From Thiohalocapsa sp. ML1 (lineage in GTDB: Bacteria; Pseudomonadota; Gammaproteobacteria; Chromatiales; Chromatiaceae), in the NCBI RefSeq assembly GCF_001469165.1, contig NZ_JABX01000018.1, positions 50,370 to 114,369 on the forward strand: a stretch of DNA of 64,000 nucleotides, written 5' to 3'. This document shows positions 27,549-38,320 of the stretch, piece by piece. Every line of letters starts with the position of its first letter. Positions within the stretch are counted from its first letter, which is position 1. Made by a program: the position numbers and the translations under genes. Below the pieces are notes generated by a model. It was given only the letters and a program-made list of their open reading frames with translations. It ran no database searches and was not told the DNA's origin.

Positions 27549-27642
27549 GTGTTGTCGCTTCGGTTGCTGCTTGGTCGATGCGCGGGGCGTCAGGGGGCCG
27601 CGCTTTGTTTCCGGGGCCGCCAGAGGGTTGGAACCGAGGGCC

Positions 27643-29124
27643 TTACGGCCAAGCCCCCGCTTGCACCATTTCCTCGAGCCGTTTCTGTTCCAGGCGGCTC
27701 AGCGAGGCAAAGGCGTCGGATCGCCGGACCTGCCAACCGGCGATGTCGCGACTGACCTGAAAGCGGGCTCGTAATGTGGCCACGGCCTTGTCGAGGCTCT
27801 GCTCATCTCGCACCGCAGCAGCGGCGGTCTTGCGCGGCAGCAGGAGCTCCGCAGCAAAGGCGCGGGCGCGCTTCTCCGGGTACTCCGGGCTGGCTCCGCC
27901 GAGTACGTCCGCCACCGGGAGTGCACGCTGCCGGTCAACGAGCAAGTGGCAGATCTCGTGTGCGAGAGTTGCCCGAAGCCGGGTTTGGGGATAGGGCCGG
28001 CCGTCCCCCGGCGATTGATCGCACACTGGCCGGTGCAGGACCGTCGGTCCGTGGCGCGGCCCCCAGGCCGCGATGGCCTCCAGAGCGCCGTCGCCGAGAT
28101 CCACGGCGCCGACCACTACTCCCCAGTCGGTGAGCAGTTGCAGCGGGTCCACGGGTTCGTGCGGCGCCAGCCCTAGCGCGCTCCGGAGCCAGTTGGCGAT
28201 CCAATAGCCCTGAGCGAACGGCGGGCCTCGCTCATCGAATGCTGCCCGCAGCCGCGCGGACAGACCATCCAACACGGGGCAGCGCGAAGGCGGGGTCTCG
28301 CGGATAAGGTCAAGCACCGCACACTGCGTCGTGATATCGAGATGACCGATGCTCATGCGCGCGGCAGCGAACAGCTCCGTGTCCGCGTCCGGCTGCTCGG
28401 GGTCGAGCTCCCACCAGCTCGCGTCATTAGCGGCACTATCCGCGGCGAGTTGTTCCAAGGCCCCGGCGTCAAGCCCGCTGCGCAGTTGAACGACGTGCGT
28501 CAGCAGACTCGCCCGACGCCGCTGCCAGAGATCGCATGCGAATAGCGCCCGCGGCGCCGGATGCTCGGCAAGCACCGCCGCGAGTTGATCACCCAGTTCG
28601 GTCAGCGTCGCGATGACTTCGTCAGCCGGTCGCAAAACATCCCGCTGCAAGGTGGGGCACGACAACACAAACTGTTGGCCCATGCGCATGATGATCAGCG
28701 ATGGCACGAACAGGCCCTTCAGGCCCATCGCCATGTCGTGCCGGAGCAGAAAGCGGTAGACCTCTTCATCCTCACGATCAATGTCCGCTTCTGCGAGACT
28801 CTCCTGCTGCCATCGCCGCTCGACCTCGGCTCGCAGATCGCGTGGAAAGAGCGGCTTGACCGGCACCGGCCATGTCTCTTCCAGCAGCAGCCAAGGCCAG
28901 CTCATTGCCAGAAACTCCAGCACATCAACCCAGGTCCAGCGCAATGGGACGTTACCGCCGGCGCCGTCGTCTGCGCACCAGACAGCTTCCCCGCAGACCC
29001 GCAGCACGCCGTCGCCCCAAGCCGAACCGGCCACATCCGCCGGTGGATAGGGCACCAGCGAAAGCTCGAATTGCAGCCCGTCAGGCGCGCCGACGGTCAA
29101 CGTCCGCCGTACTGTTTCAGCCAT
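27643..29124 (-). CDS. IrrE/ImmA-type metalloprotease, 493 aa (copy B)
   Basis: Paralog of the protein at 20932-22413, equal in length: WGDGVLRVCGEAVWC and LRWTWVDVLEFLAMSWPWL near the N-terminus, LAHEICHLLVD (HExxH) near residue 388, and EKRARAFAAELLLPRKTA after it. The protease domain probably acts on a regulator, while the long N-terminal region may sense a signal. Its start overlaps the end of the upstream CxxC-protein gene by 28 bases, indicating coupling. The cyclase-like gene follows. Confidence 0.8.
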   Translation of the reverse strand: MAETVRRTLTVGAPDGLQFELSLVPYPPADVAGSAWGDGVLRVCGEAVWCADDGAGGNVPLRWTWVDVLEFLAMSWPWLLLEETWPVPVKPLFPRDLRAEVERRWQQESLAEADIDREDEEVYRFLLRHDMAMGLKGLFVPSLIIMRMGQQFVLSCPTLQRDVLRPADEVIATLTELGDQLAAVLAEHPAPRALFACDLWQRRRASLLTHVVQLRSGLDAGALEQLAADSAANDASWWELDPEQPDADTELFAAARMSIGHLDITTQCAVLDLIRETPPSRCPVLDGLSARLRAAFDERGPPFAQGYWIANWLRSALGLAPHEPVDPLQLLTDWGVVVGAVDLGDGALEAIAAWGPRHGPTVLHRPVCDQSPGDGRPYPQTRLRATLAHEICHLLVDRQRALPVADVLGGASPEYPEKRARAFAAELLLPRKTAAAAVRDEQSLDKAVATLRARFQVSRDIAGWQVRRSDAFASLSRLEQKRLEEMVQAGAWP

Positions 29125-29504
29125 TGCTTGAGCTCATTGGCTTCGTTGCGTTCAAGTGCCTTGGCTTCGAGTTTGCGGAGAATCGCCCTCGGCAGCGGGG
29201 TGCGCCCGGGCAGGTCGCCGCGCCAGGGATAACCATGGTAGGAGGTTCCAGGAATCGTCGGCACCGCCTCATAGATGGCCCCTTGGTACACGGCGTAAAT
29301 CCGCGATGGCCAGTCGTGATCGCCCATCTCGGCGAAAGGTACGCCTTCGTTCAATAGCTGCTCTGCCAGTTCCTGATTGATCGAGCTGGCGCATTTGCCG
29401 CAGGCACCGCGCTCGGCCGGGACAAAACCCGCGTAGTCATGCTGCCACCGGTGCTTGGTCCGTCCCTCGCCGCGTTCGTAGCGCCATCGTCGTGCTTCGG
29501 TCAT
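29097..29504 (-). CDS. Small CxxC protein coupled to the IrrE protease
   Basis: 135 aa, start ATG 29504 chosen because the sequence before it looks non-coding. It contains HDYAGFVPAERGACGKC (one CxxC), SSINQELAEQLLNEGVPF, then AVYQGAIYEAVPTIPGTSYH and a charged C-terminus ending ELKQWLKQYGGR. I do not know the family name. The single CxxC and compact size suggest a metal- or partner-binding accessory. The reading frame overlaps the protease start by 28 bases. Confidence 0.65.
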   Translation of the reverse strand: MTEARRWRYERGEGRTKHRWQHDYAGFVPAERGACGKCASSINQELAEQLLNEGVPFAEMGDHDWPSRIYAVYQGAIYEAVPTIPGTSYHGYPWRGDLPGRTPLPRAILRKLEAKALERNEANELKQWLKQYGGR

Positions 29505-29999
29505 AAGGGGTGGTCTTTTCCGTAGACAAGGGGCAGGCGCAAGAGGTCGGTTGCGGGCCAAGCGTCACGATCGGTGGGATTATAGGCTATGGCGCGCGTT
29601 GGTTTACTCGCGGTGGCGCCTGATTGGCTGGCAGACCCGAAGCGCGCCGGCCTCGGCCGTGCCGGCGGGGCACTTACGACCAAGGACACGAGCGCTCGCA
29701 GATCGCCGGGCAGGCCGGCGACCAACTGGGAACCCAGCCGAGACGTGCCTAGGCGCCCGCGCCCGGCTGCGGACAGCGACCTGGATCGGGGAGTAGGCGC
29801 ATGTGGCGAACTATAATGTGTGCCGATCCGATTCGTCCACAAAAGGTTTCCCGTCCGTACCAAGTTTGCAGGAGGGATTACTCCGGTTCGACTAAGCGCC
29901 GTGCAGCGACCGCGCGCCGGCGCACGGACACACCGGCATCGACCCGACGCGCGAGCCCCGGCACTGGCGGCATCACAGCAAGGGTAGACAACAACGGGA
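29505..29999. other. Divergent intergenic region
   Basis: About 500 bases between the CxxC gene (minus) and the GTPase remnant (plus). No gene seen. A TATAAT hexamer at 29812-29817 could be a -10 element for the GTPase gene but has no good -35 partner. Confidence 0.35.
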
Positions 30000-30821
30000 A
30001 TGCGCACGGCCATGGACACTTGCATCCGGACACCTACCCTACCTGAACAGTTCAGCCGAGACCTCGGCGAACTGATCGACGAGTTGACCGCCACCGGCGA
30101 GCACCTGCAACGGCTGCACTTCGGGCGCCCGAACGATGGTCTGATGGCGGACTGGCGGCAGACCATCACGTGGCTGCGGGAGCTCTCGGAGCACGGTCTC
30201 AAGCTGGCCGTGCTCGGCAGCTTCTCCAGCGGAAAGTCTACGTTGATCAACACATTGCTGGGCGTGGACTGCCTCGCGGTCGGCGTGCAGGCGACCACGG
30301 CTACAGTCACGCGCATCCGCCTCTCCCCGGATGGCCAGAACAGCGCGCAGGTGCAGTACAAGTCCGCGCGGGCCTTGCTCGCGGAAATCCAGCAGCAGGT
30401 GGACGCGGACCGGGTGACGCTCGGCAACGCCTCGGGGCAGGCCGCCGCCGCGCTGGTTGAGGCGCCTTCCCTGCCGGACATCGACTGGTCGTCGCTGGAT
30501 GACGACGCCGGTGCATCCGCCTGGCTGCGCGACCACTACCTGCCTGCGCTGCGCGCCTATCTGGCCGCGACTGACCGACTCGGCACCGACCTGCCCGCGG
30601 CGGAGAGGCCCGGCTGGCAGATGGGCCGTGCCTTTCTGCGGCTGGTCAGCGTCCTGGATCGCGCCCTGATCGACCAACTCGGGGGCAGCGAGCCGGTAGA
30701 ACCCGACGCACTGACGGTCTTCGTCGCCGACGAGACCCGCGCCGTCTGCATCGACGAGGTGCGGCTTGCGCTCGATTCAGCCTTCCTGAACGGCGATCTG
30801 GAGATCCTGGATACTCAATGA
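30000..30821 (+). pseudogene. Dynamin-like GTPase truncated by the CRISPR array
   Basis: 273 codons remain. P-loop LGSFSSGKST (residues 72-81), the switch I region with ATTATVT, and a final DLEILDT, which is the start of the DTPG switch II motif. At that point the gene joins the first, slightly damaged CRISPR repeat, whose bases provide the TGA stop (30819-30821). Bacterial dynamin-like proteins are usually over 600 aa, so more than half, including the stalk and membrane-binding parts, is lost. The remaining protein cannot hydrolyse GTP normally. Confidence 0.85.
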
Positions 30822-33800
30822 GGCCGCGGCGAATTCGCCGCGGAGATGCTGCTGGCGCCGTCCTTGGGCGTCACCGCCAGACTCATGCTTCAATGAGGCC
30901 GCGGCGAATTCGCCGCGGAGATAGATCGGCGCGGCCTATGTGCCGCCGTCGCTGCCGGTGCTTCAATGAGGCCGCGGCGAATTCGCCGCGGAGATCGCTG
31001 GCGCAGGGCCTGTGCCGGCGCATCGCGAAGGTGCTTCAATGAGGCCGCGGCGAATTCGCCGCGGAGATGCATCGCTCGGCAGCTCCAAGTACACACGCGG
31101 CTCCGGCTTCAATGAGGCCGCGGCGAATTCGCCGCGGAGATGGTACCGGCCATGTGCTGCGGCTAGGCTGCGATGGCGCTTCAATGAGGCCGCGGCGAAT
31201 TCGCCGCGGAGATACTGGGGAATCCGAACCGCGTCACCGCTACCGCGAAGCTTCAATGAGGCCGCGGCGAATTCGCCGCGGAGATCGCATCGAGCGGACG
31301 CTCGCGGCGGGCGCCGAGCCGCTTCAATGAGGCCGCGGCGAATTCGCCGCGGAGATCGCCGGCGGCTGGTAGTACTCCGCGCCCGAGTACCGGCTTCAAT
31401 GAGGCCGCGGCGAATTCGCCGCGGAGATTCGGAGTATCTATCGATGCGCATAACCAACAGACTGCTTCAATGAGGCCGCGGCGAATTCGCCGCGGAGATC
31501 CGCAGCGTGGTAGCCGCGGGCAAAGCGGAACGGCTAGCTTCAATGAGGCCGCGGCGAATTCGCCGCGGAGATCCCCCAAGGGCGATGATGGGCGCGCAAG
31601 CGGAAGCGTTGCTTCAATGAGGCCGCGGCGAATTCGCCGCGGAGATGCAATGGGGCAGCGTCCACACTTCGCCCTTGGGGGGGGCTTCAATGAGGCCGCG
31701 GCGAATTCGCCGCGGAGATGTCGGGATCGACGCTCAATCGCTACTCGCCGCAGCCATCGCTTCAATGAGGCCGCGGCGAATTCGCCGCGGAGATGGCGAC
31801 GCCGACGCCGACCACGCCCACAACGCCACCGAGCTTCAATGAGGCCGCGGCGAATTCGCCGCGGAGATGGTCTGCGCGGTGCACCTGGCGGCGCTGTGAT
31901 GCGTCGCTTCAATGAGGCCGCGGCGAATTCGCCGCGGAGATGGGTCGGCGGCTCAACTTTGGGGAACGCGACATGACGCTTCAATGAGGCCGCGGCGAAT
32001 TCGCCGCGGAGATCTTGAAGAGCGAATAGCCGGTCTGCGGCGTCTTCCTGCTTCAATGAGGCCGCGGCGAATTCGCCGCGGAGATTGTACCACGAGGGCC
32101 TAGGCGGCGGCTGGGCGACGGGGCTTCAATGAGGCCGCGGCGAATTCGCCGCGGAGATTCCGGTCGCTCCATCTCCGCGCCAGACGGCACGTAGACATGC
32201 TTCAATGAGGCCGCGGCGAATTCGCCGCGGAGATCACGCCTGCCCATCCTCCACGCCAGAGTCAGGCAGGTAGCTTCAATGAGGCCGCGGCGAATTCGCC
32301 GCGGAGATACGCGACGGGCACGGGCCGCGTCGAGACTTTGATGAAGCTTCAATGAGGCCGCGGCGAATTCGCCGCGGAGATTGGGTTGCGAACTGCTGCG
32401 CCAGAAACCCGCATACTAGCTTCAATGAGGCCGCGGCGAATTCGCCGCGGAGATAGCGGCGGCCGGCAACGCCTTGGACTCCGTTCGGTTCGCTTCAATG
32501 AGGCCGCGGCGAATTCGCCGCGGAGATGCGGAAACGCGGTTCAGCCACAGCTCGCCGCCGCCGCTTCAATGAGGCCGCGGCGAATTCGCCGCGGAGATGC
32601 GCACCTCGTAGACATCCGCCTCCCCGGTCTCGCGCTTCAATGAGGCCGCGGCGAATTCGCCGCGGAGATCTTGTACAACAGCAGCTACCCGCCGAAAGAC
32701 GCTGCGCTTCAATGAGGCCGCGGCGAATTCGCCGCGGAGATGCCCTCAAGCTCCTCGTACATAGTGGACCAGCCAAGGCTTCAATGAGGCCGCGGCGAAT
32801 TCGCCGCGGAGATCAGCGTCGCCTCCGCCTGGCCTGCGTGCTGCTCGCACGCTTCAATGAGGCCGCGGCGAATTCGCCGCGGAGATAGGGCAACTCCAAC
32901 TTCGGCAGCATCAAGAAGAGCTTGCTTCAATGAGGCCGCGGCGAATTCGCCGCGGAGATCCGGGCCGGCGGCGGCGCGATGATCTCACTCGCCAGCTTCA
33001 ATGAGGCCGCGGCGAATTCGCCGCGGAGATGCCGAGCACAGACACAGCATGCCGCGCAGCGAGCGCGGCTTCAATGAGGCCGCGGCGAATTCGCCGCGGA
33101 GATTGCCCGGAGCGATTCTCCGCCGCGGCGCTGAAGGAGCTTCAATGAGGCCGCGGCGAATTCGCCGCGGAGATGGAGCGACTGATTGTTGGCCCGGGGC
33201 GGAGGCACAACAGGCTTCAATGAGGCCGCGGCGAATTCGCCGCGGAGATGGCGCTCGGGCAGGGGGCGGACGCCGCCGGCCTGGATGCTTCAATGAGGCC
33301 GCGGCGAATTCGCCGCGGAGATCGCGGAAGACGACGCTGCCGAGCCCGGTCAGCGCCGCGCTTCAATGAGGCCGCGGCGAATTCGCCGCGGAGATTGCAG
33401 CGGGGCGGCGGGCCGGGGGGCGGGGTGCCGCTTCAATGAGGCCGCGGCGAATTCGCCGCGGAGATGCTGCCGGTGAGCTGGCAGAGCCTCGACCGGCAGA
33501 CGCTTCAATGAGGCCGCGGCGAATTCGCCGCGGAGATCCGGCTTCGCCAGGCAGCCCCACTACCTGGCCGCCCCACGCTTCAATGAGGCCGCGGCGAATT
33601 CGCCGCGGAGATGCAGCGGCTTCTCGACATGCGCGCACAGCTCAAGGCGGCTTCAATGAGGCCGCGGCGAATTCGCCGCGGAGATGCTGGTGATCTGTCC
33701 CAGCGGCGTGACCGCGTCGCGCTTCAATGAGGCCGCGGCGAATTCGCCGCGGAGATCGCGAGGCCCAATCGCCCCACTGCTGGGTCACGATCGCGCTTCA

Positions 33801-36800
33801 ATGAGGCCGCGGCGAATTCGCCGCGGAGATACAGCTCCGCGACCCGACCCCGTCGGGATCGACGCTCGCTTCAATGAGGCCGCGGCGAATTCGCCGCGGA
33901 GATGGCGCGGGCGCGCTGCGGCCCGCGATGGCCGAGGGCGTTGCTTCAATGAGGCCGCGGCGAATTCGCCGCGGAGATTCGAGCAGCTCGCGGCGCGACT
34001 GCTCGCGGCCCGCGGCGCTTCAATGAGGCCGCGGCGAATTCGCCGCGGAGATCCCATGATCTTCACGCCCGGGTTGCGCCGCGAATAGCGCTTCAATGAG
34101 GCCGCGGCGAATTCGCCGCGGAGATCAACTGGTGGTCGATATGTCATGTGAGCCCTATGCCGCTTCAATGAGGCCGCGGCGAATTCGCCGCGGAGATGGA
34201 GGTTGGTTTCTCGGCGCATGGTGGCGTGCCTCTCGCTTCAATGAGGCCGCGGCGAATTCGCCGCGGAGATGCAAGTGAAACCGGCGGATTATGGTTGCCA
34301 GCGAGGGCTTCAATGAGGCCGCGGCGAATTCGCCGCGGAGATGGAAGATCGCCTACAACCTGTTCCTGAGCAGATATCTGCTTCAATGAGGCCGCGGCGA
34401 ATTCGCCGCGGAGATGGCTGGGCACTCGGTGCCGGCGGGGATCACCGCCAGCCGCTTCAATGAGGCCGCGGCGAATTCGCCGCGGAGATCATTGAGCGTC
34501 TCCGCGAGGCGCGAGCCGAAGTCCTCGCTTCAATGAGGCCGCGGCGAATTCGCCGCGGAGATAAACAGCTCCGCGGACCGATCCGGTCGGGATCGACGCT
34601 CGCTTCAATGAGGCCGCGGCGAATTCGCCGCGGAGATCGGCGACGGCTTGCTGCTCCAGCGGCGACATAGCGGCGCTTCAATGAGGCCGCGGCGAATTCG
34701 CCGCGGAGATCGAGCCGCAGTGGTTGCATGCGAACTCGGCTTCCCGGCTTCAATGAGGCCGCGGCGAATTCGCCGCGGAGATCCCGAGACGGGGCTGACC
34801 TACTCCACCTATCTCGGGCTTCAATGAGGCCGCGGCGAATTCGCCGCGGAGATCGCTCTGACCTCGACGCCGGTACCCGCGGACGGCACCTGGGCTTCAA
34901 TGAGGCCGCGGCGAATTCGCCGCGGAGATTGCGGCGGCGTCGGACAGCGAGCCGACATGGGCCGCCGCTTCAATGAGGCCGCGGCGAATTCGCCGCGGAG
35001 ATGGTAAAAGTTTTTGCCCAGCAGGCTCGATCCCGCGGCTTCAATGAGGCCGCGGCGAATTCGCCGCGGAGATGTTGAGGATGCGGGCCTGCCGCGCCGG
35101 CAGGTCCGCGCTTCAATGAGGCCGCGGCGAATTCGCCGCGGAGATTTCCACGTGGAACAGCGCGAAGTTGGCACGCTGCGTGGCTTCAATGAGGCCGCGG
35201 CGAATTCGCCGCGGAGATCGTCGAAGTGGCAGGCGGCATGGAGGACACCGCCGAGCTTCAATGAGGCCGCGGCGAATTCGCCGCGGAGATGCACGCGCAG
35301 ATCGCCCACCCGCAGCCGCCCGAGCAGCTTCAATGAGGCCGCGGCGAATTCGCCGCGGAGATGCGCCGAGATCCTCGCGCGGCTGTCCGACAGCTACACG
35401 CTTCAATGAGGCCGCGGCGAATTCGCCGCGGAGATAAGGCCTTCATCGGCTCGATGTCCAGCTTGGACAGGCTTCAATGAGGCCGCGGCGAATTCGCCGC
35501 GGAGATATATCGTCCCGCGCTACGCCAGCCTGTTCGCGCCGCCGCTTCAATGAGGCCGCGGCGAATTCGCCGCGGAGATGGCGAGCTGTGGCTGAACCGC
35601 GTTTCCGCGGCACGCAGCTTCAATGAGGCCGCGGCGAATTCGCCGCGGAGATCACGGGCCTGTCGCCGACTGCCGGCAGCATTACTTTCGCTTCAATGAG
35701 GCCGCGGCGAATTCGCCGCGGAGATCACGACACGGCGCCCAACGCCTCGTGATACAGCGTGAAGCTTCAATGAGGCCGCGGCGAATTCGCCGCGGAGATA
35801 CATTAGACGCGGTGCGGCACTTGCGCGCGCGCCCGAGCTTCAATGAGGCCGCGGCGAATTCGCCGCGGAGATGCCTCGACGACATCGACCGGCTGTCCGT
35901 CTCCGGCCTGCTTCAATGAGGCCGCGGCGAATTCGCCGCGGAGATCGGCGAAGGCGGGGTCTTCGGAGATCTCGATATTTTCGCTTCAATGAGGCCGCGG
36001 CGAATTCGCCGCGGAGATGCGGACTGCTCGACCTCCTCGACCGCGCCGCCCATCGAGCTTCAATGAGGCCGCGGCGAATTCGCCGCGGAGATTGCACGCG
36101 CTGGCGCTGGAAGCGGAGCCCGCTCTCGCTTCAATGAGGCCGCGGCGAATTCGCCGCGGAGATATCTCGGCATCGCATTCTGCGCGATTGCGAATACGAG
36201 CTTCAATGAGGCCGCGGCGAATTCGCCGCGGAGATATCCTGCGCCGTGCCACCTTCGCCGCGCACGACGCCGCTTCAATGAGGCCGCGGCGAATTCGCCG
36301 CGGAGATATGTCGTTCGCGATTTTGGACGGTGATTTTTTCATTTGGCTTCAATGAGGCCGCGGCGAATTCGCCGCGGAGATACCCAGAGTACCTTGAGGA
36401 TATGAAAAATAACTCTTGCTTCAATGAGGCCGCGGCGAATTCGCCGCGGAGATGTATGCCCAGCGCATCCAAGAGGGCCGCACCCACCTGCTTCAATGAG
36501 GCCGCGGCGAATTCGCCGCGGAGATGGCATCGCTAGCGTTTTCGTGCCACCCGATCTCAAGCGCCGCTTCAATGAGGCCGCGGCGAATTCGCCGCGGAGA
36601 TCGGGCGGCGCAGCGTGCACGTATGGACCGCCACATCGCTTCAATGAGGCCGCGGCGAATTCGCCGCGGAGATTGGGTGGATGGTGTGTCGTCGCCGGGG
36701 CTGGACTTGCTTCAATGAGGCCGCGGCGAATTCGCCGCGGAGATGCAATAAGTGGGTGTGGCTGTGGGACAGCGGCGCCTGCTTCAATGAGGCCGCGGCG

Positions 36801-38052
36801 AATTCGCCGCGGAGATGCCGCGAGCGCGGCCGTGTCCGACTCCGCAGTGAGAGCTTCAATGAGGCCGCGGCGAATTCGCCGCGGAGATAAGTCCGAGCGC
36901 GCCGGCAGCCGCCACCCGACCGTCGCTTCAATGAGGCCGCGGCGAATTCGCCGCGGAGATGGCGGCGATGCGCCCGCGGAACGGGCTTGAGCTCTCGCTT
37001 CAATGAGGCCGCGGCGAATTCGCCGCGGAGATAGGCGCGCCAGTCGTCGTCGTCGATGTCCACGCCGGCGCTTCAATGAGGCCGCGGCGAATTCGCCGCG
37101 GAGATGGTGCAGGCCGGGACCGGCCCGAAGGCGCTCCAGACGCTTCAATGAGGCCGCGGCGAATTCGCCGCGGAGATCGCCGAGCTGGCCGACGCCGACG
37201 CCGGCATCATCGAGCTTCAATGAGGCCGCGGCGAATTCGCCGCGGAGATACTATGCGCCAGGCGCAACGGTGTCCCGCCAGGTGCGCTTCAATGAGGCCG
37301 CGGCGAATTCGCCGCGGAGATCCGCCGGTCGTCGAACTGGATGGCGCGCGTCGGCGTGCTTCAATGAGGCCGCGGCGAATTCGCCGCGGAGATGTCGGCG
37401 AGCTTGCCGCGCCAAAAGGCGAGCTGCTCGCCGCTTCAATGAGGCCGCGGCGAATTCGCCGCGGAGATGCAGATGGCCGCGGGCGTGGGCGATTACTGCG
37501 GCCTGCTTCAATGAGGCCGCGGCGAATTCGCCGCGGAGATTGTTCCTGCTGCAAAACGTCAACGCCATCCAAACCCAAGCTTCAATGAGGCCGCGGCGAA
37601 TTCGCCGCGGAGATGACTCGAAATGCTCGCGCACGATCTTTCTGGTTGTCAGCTTCAATGAGGCCGCGGCGAATTCGCCGCGGAGATGGCGCCGCGGCGC
37701 AGGCCGCCTTTGGCCGTCGGGCGGCTTCAATGAGGCCGCGGCGAATTCGCCGCGGAGATCAGGGTCCCACGTTTGCGCAAAAGCATCGGCGCGGTAGCTT
37801 CAATGAGGCCGCGGCGAATTCGCCGCGGAGATGCGCAGCCGCGCCAACGATCACGCTGCGGAAGTCGATGCTTCAATGAGGCCGCGGCGAATTCGCCGCG
37901 GAGATCCGCGGCGGTGCCGACGATGCGCCCGCCGCGCCAACGGCTTCAATGAGGCCGCGGCGAATTCGCCGCGGAGATATCTGCCCGCCGGCTTCTCCGC
38001 GCCGCTCAATGTGGGCGCTTCAATGAGGCCGCGGCGAATTCGCCGCGGAGAT
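30812..38052 (-). CRISPR. CRISPR array, 100 repeats and 99 spacers by hand count
   Basis: A 36-bp repeat (plus-strand form starts GCTTCAATGAGG and ends GCGGAGAT) recurs every 70-76 bases. Its core CCGCGGCGAATTCGCCGCGG is a perfect 20-bp palindrome. Spacers are 34-40 nt, all apparently different. On the minus strand the repeat ends with ATTGAAGC, the usual 3' form, and the cas genes and leader lie at the 38-kb side, so transcription is taken as leftward. The repeat at 30812 differs at its first three bases and is the leader-distal end. The other repeats look identical by eye. Confidence 0.98.
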
Positions 38053-38320
38053 CGCTCGCGCGGGAGCCCTGATGGGGTGCGCTTCCGGGAGCAGTTTGCG
38101 AGCGGTGGGGGGCTAGGTCAAGTTTTCTGTGCACGGCTTGAACTTGGCTTGAGGACAAGCCGGCAAGTTGCTCATTGTTAAAGATCTGTCCGTGGCGAGC
38201 GCTGGCCGGGTTTTGGGCGGCACTGGAGCGCTCGCGGGCAGGCGGCGGAGTGCCTCGTGTGCTCGGGCTCGCTGGGATCAGGCGAAGCGCGGACGCGCGT
38301 TGGTGTCGTTCTGCGCCGGT
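38053..38320 (-). promoter_or_regulatory. Putative CRISPR leader
   Basis: 268 bases between the last repeat and cas2, with no reading frame of note. It contains an AT-richer tract (TGCTCATTGTTAAAGATCTG at about 38170-38189) and ends directly at an intact repeat, as expected for a leader that directs pre-crRNA transcription and spacer insertion. The exact promoter is not defined. Confidence 0.6.

Noticed and set aside
29812..29817. TATAAT as the promoter of the GTPase gene
   Set aside because: No -35 element at 16-18 bases; kept only as a remark.
29501..30481. A 326-codon minus-strand frame opposite the GTPase remnant
   Set aside because: Low-complexity Ser/Arg/Pro composition and full overlap with the P-loop protein on the other strand.
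30812..38052. Reading the array as transcribed on the plus strand
   Set aside because: The minus-strand repeat has the usual ATTGAAGC 3' end, cas genes and the leader are at the 38-kb side, and the damaged repeat is at the other end.
30818..38181. Many reading frames with repeating peptides such as RPRRIRRGD and NEAAANSPRR across 31-38 kb
   Set aside because: They are translations of the CRISPR repeat; all frames show the same 12-residue units interrupted by spacer-derived sequence.
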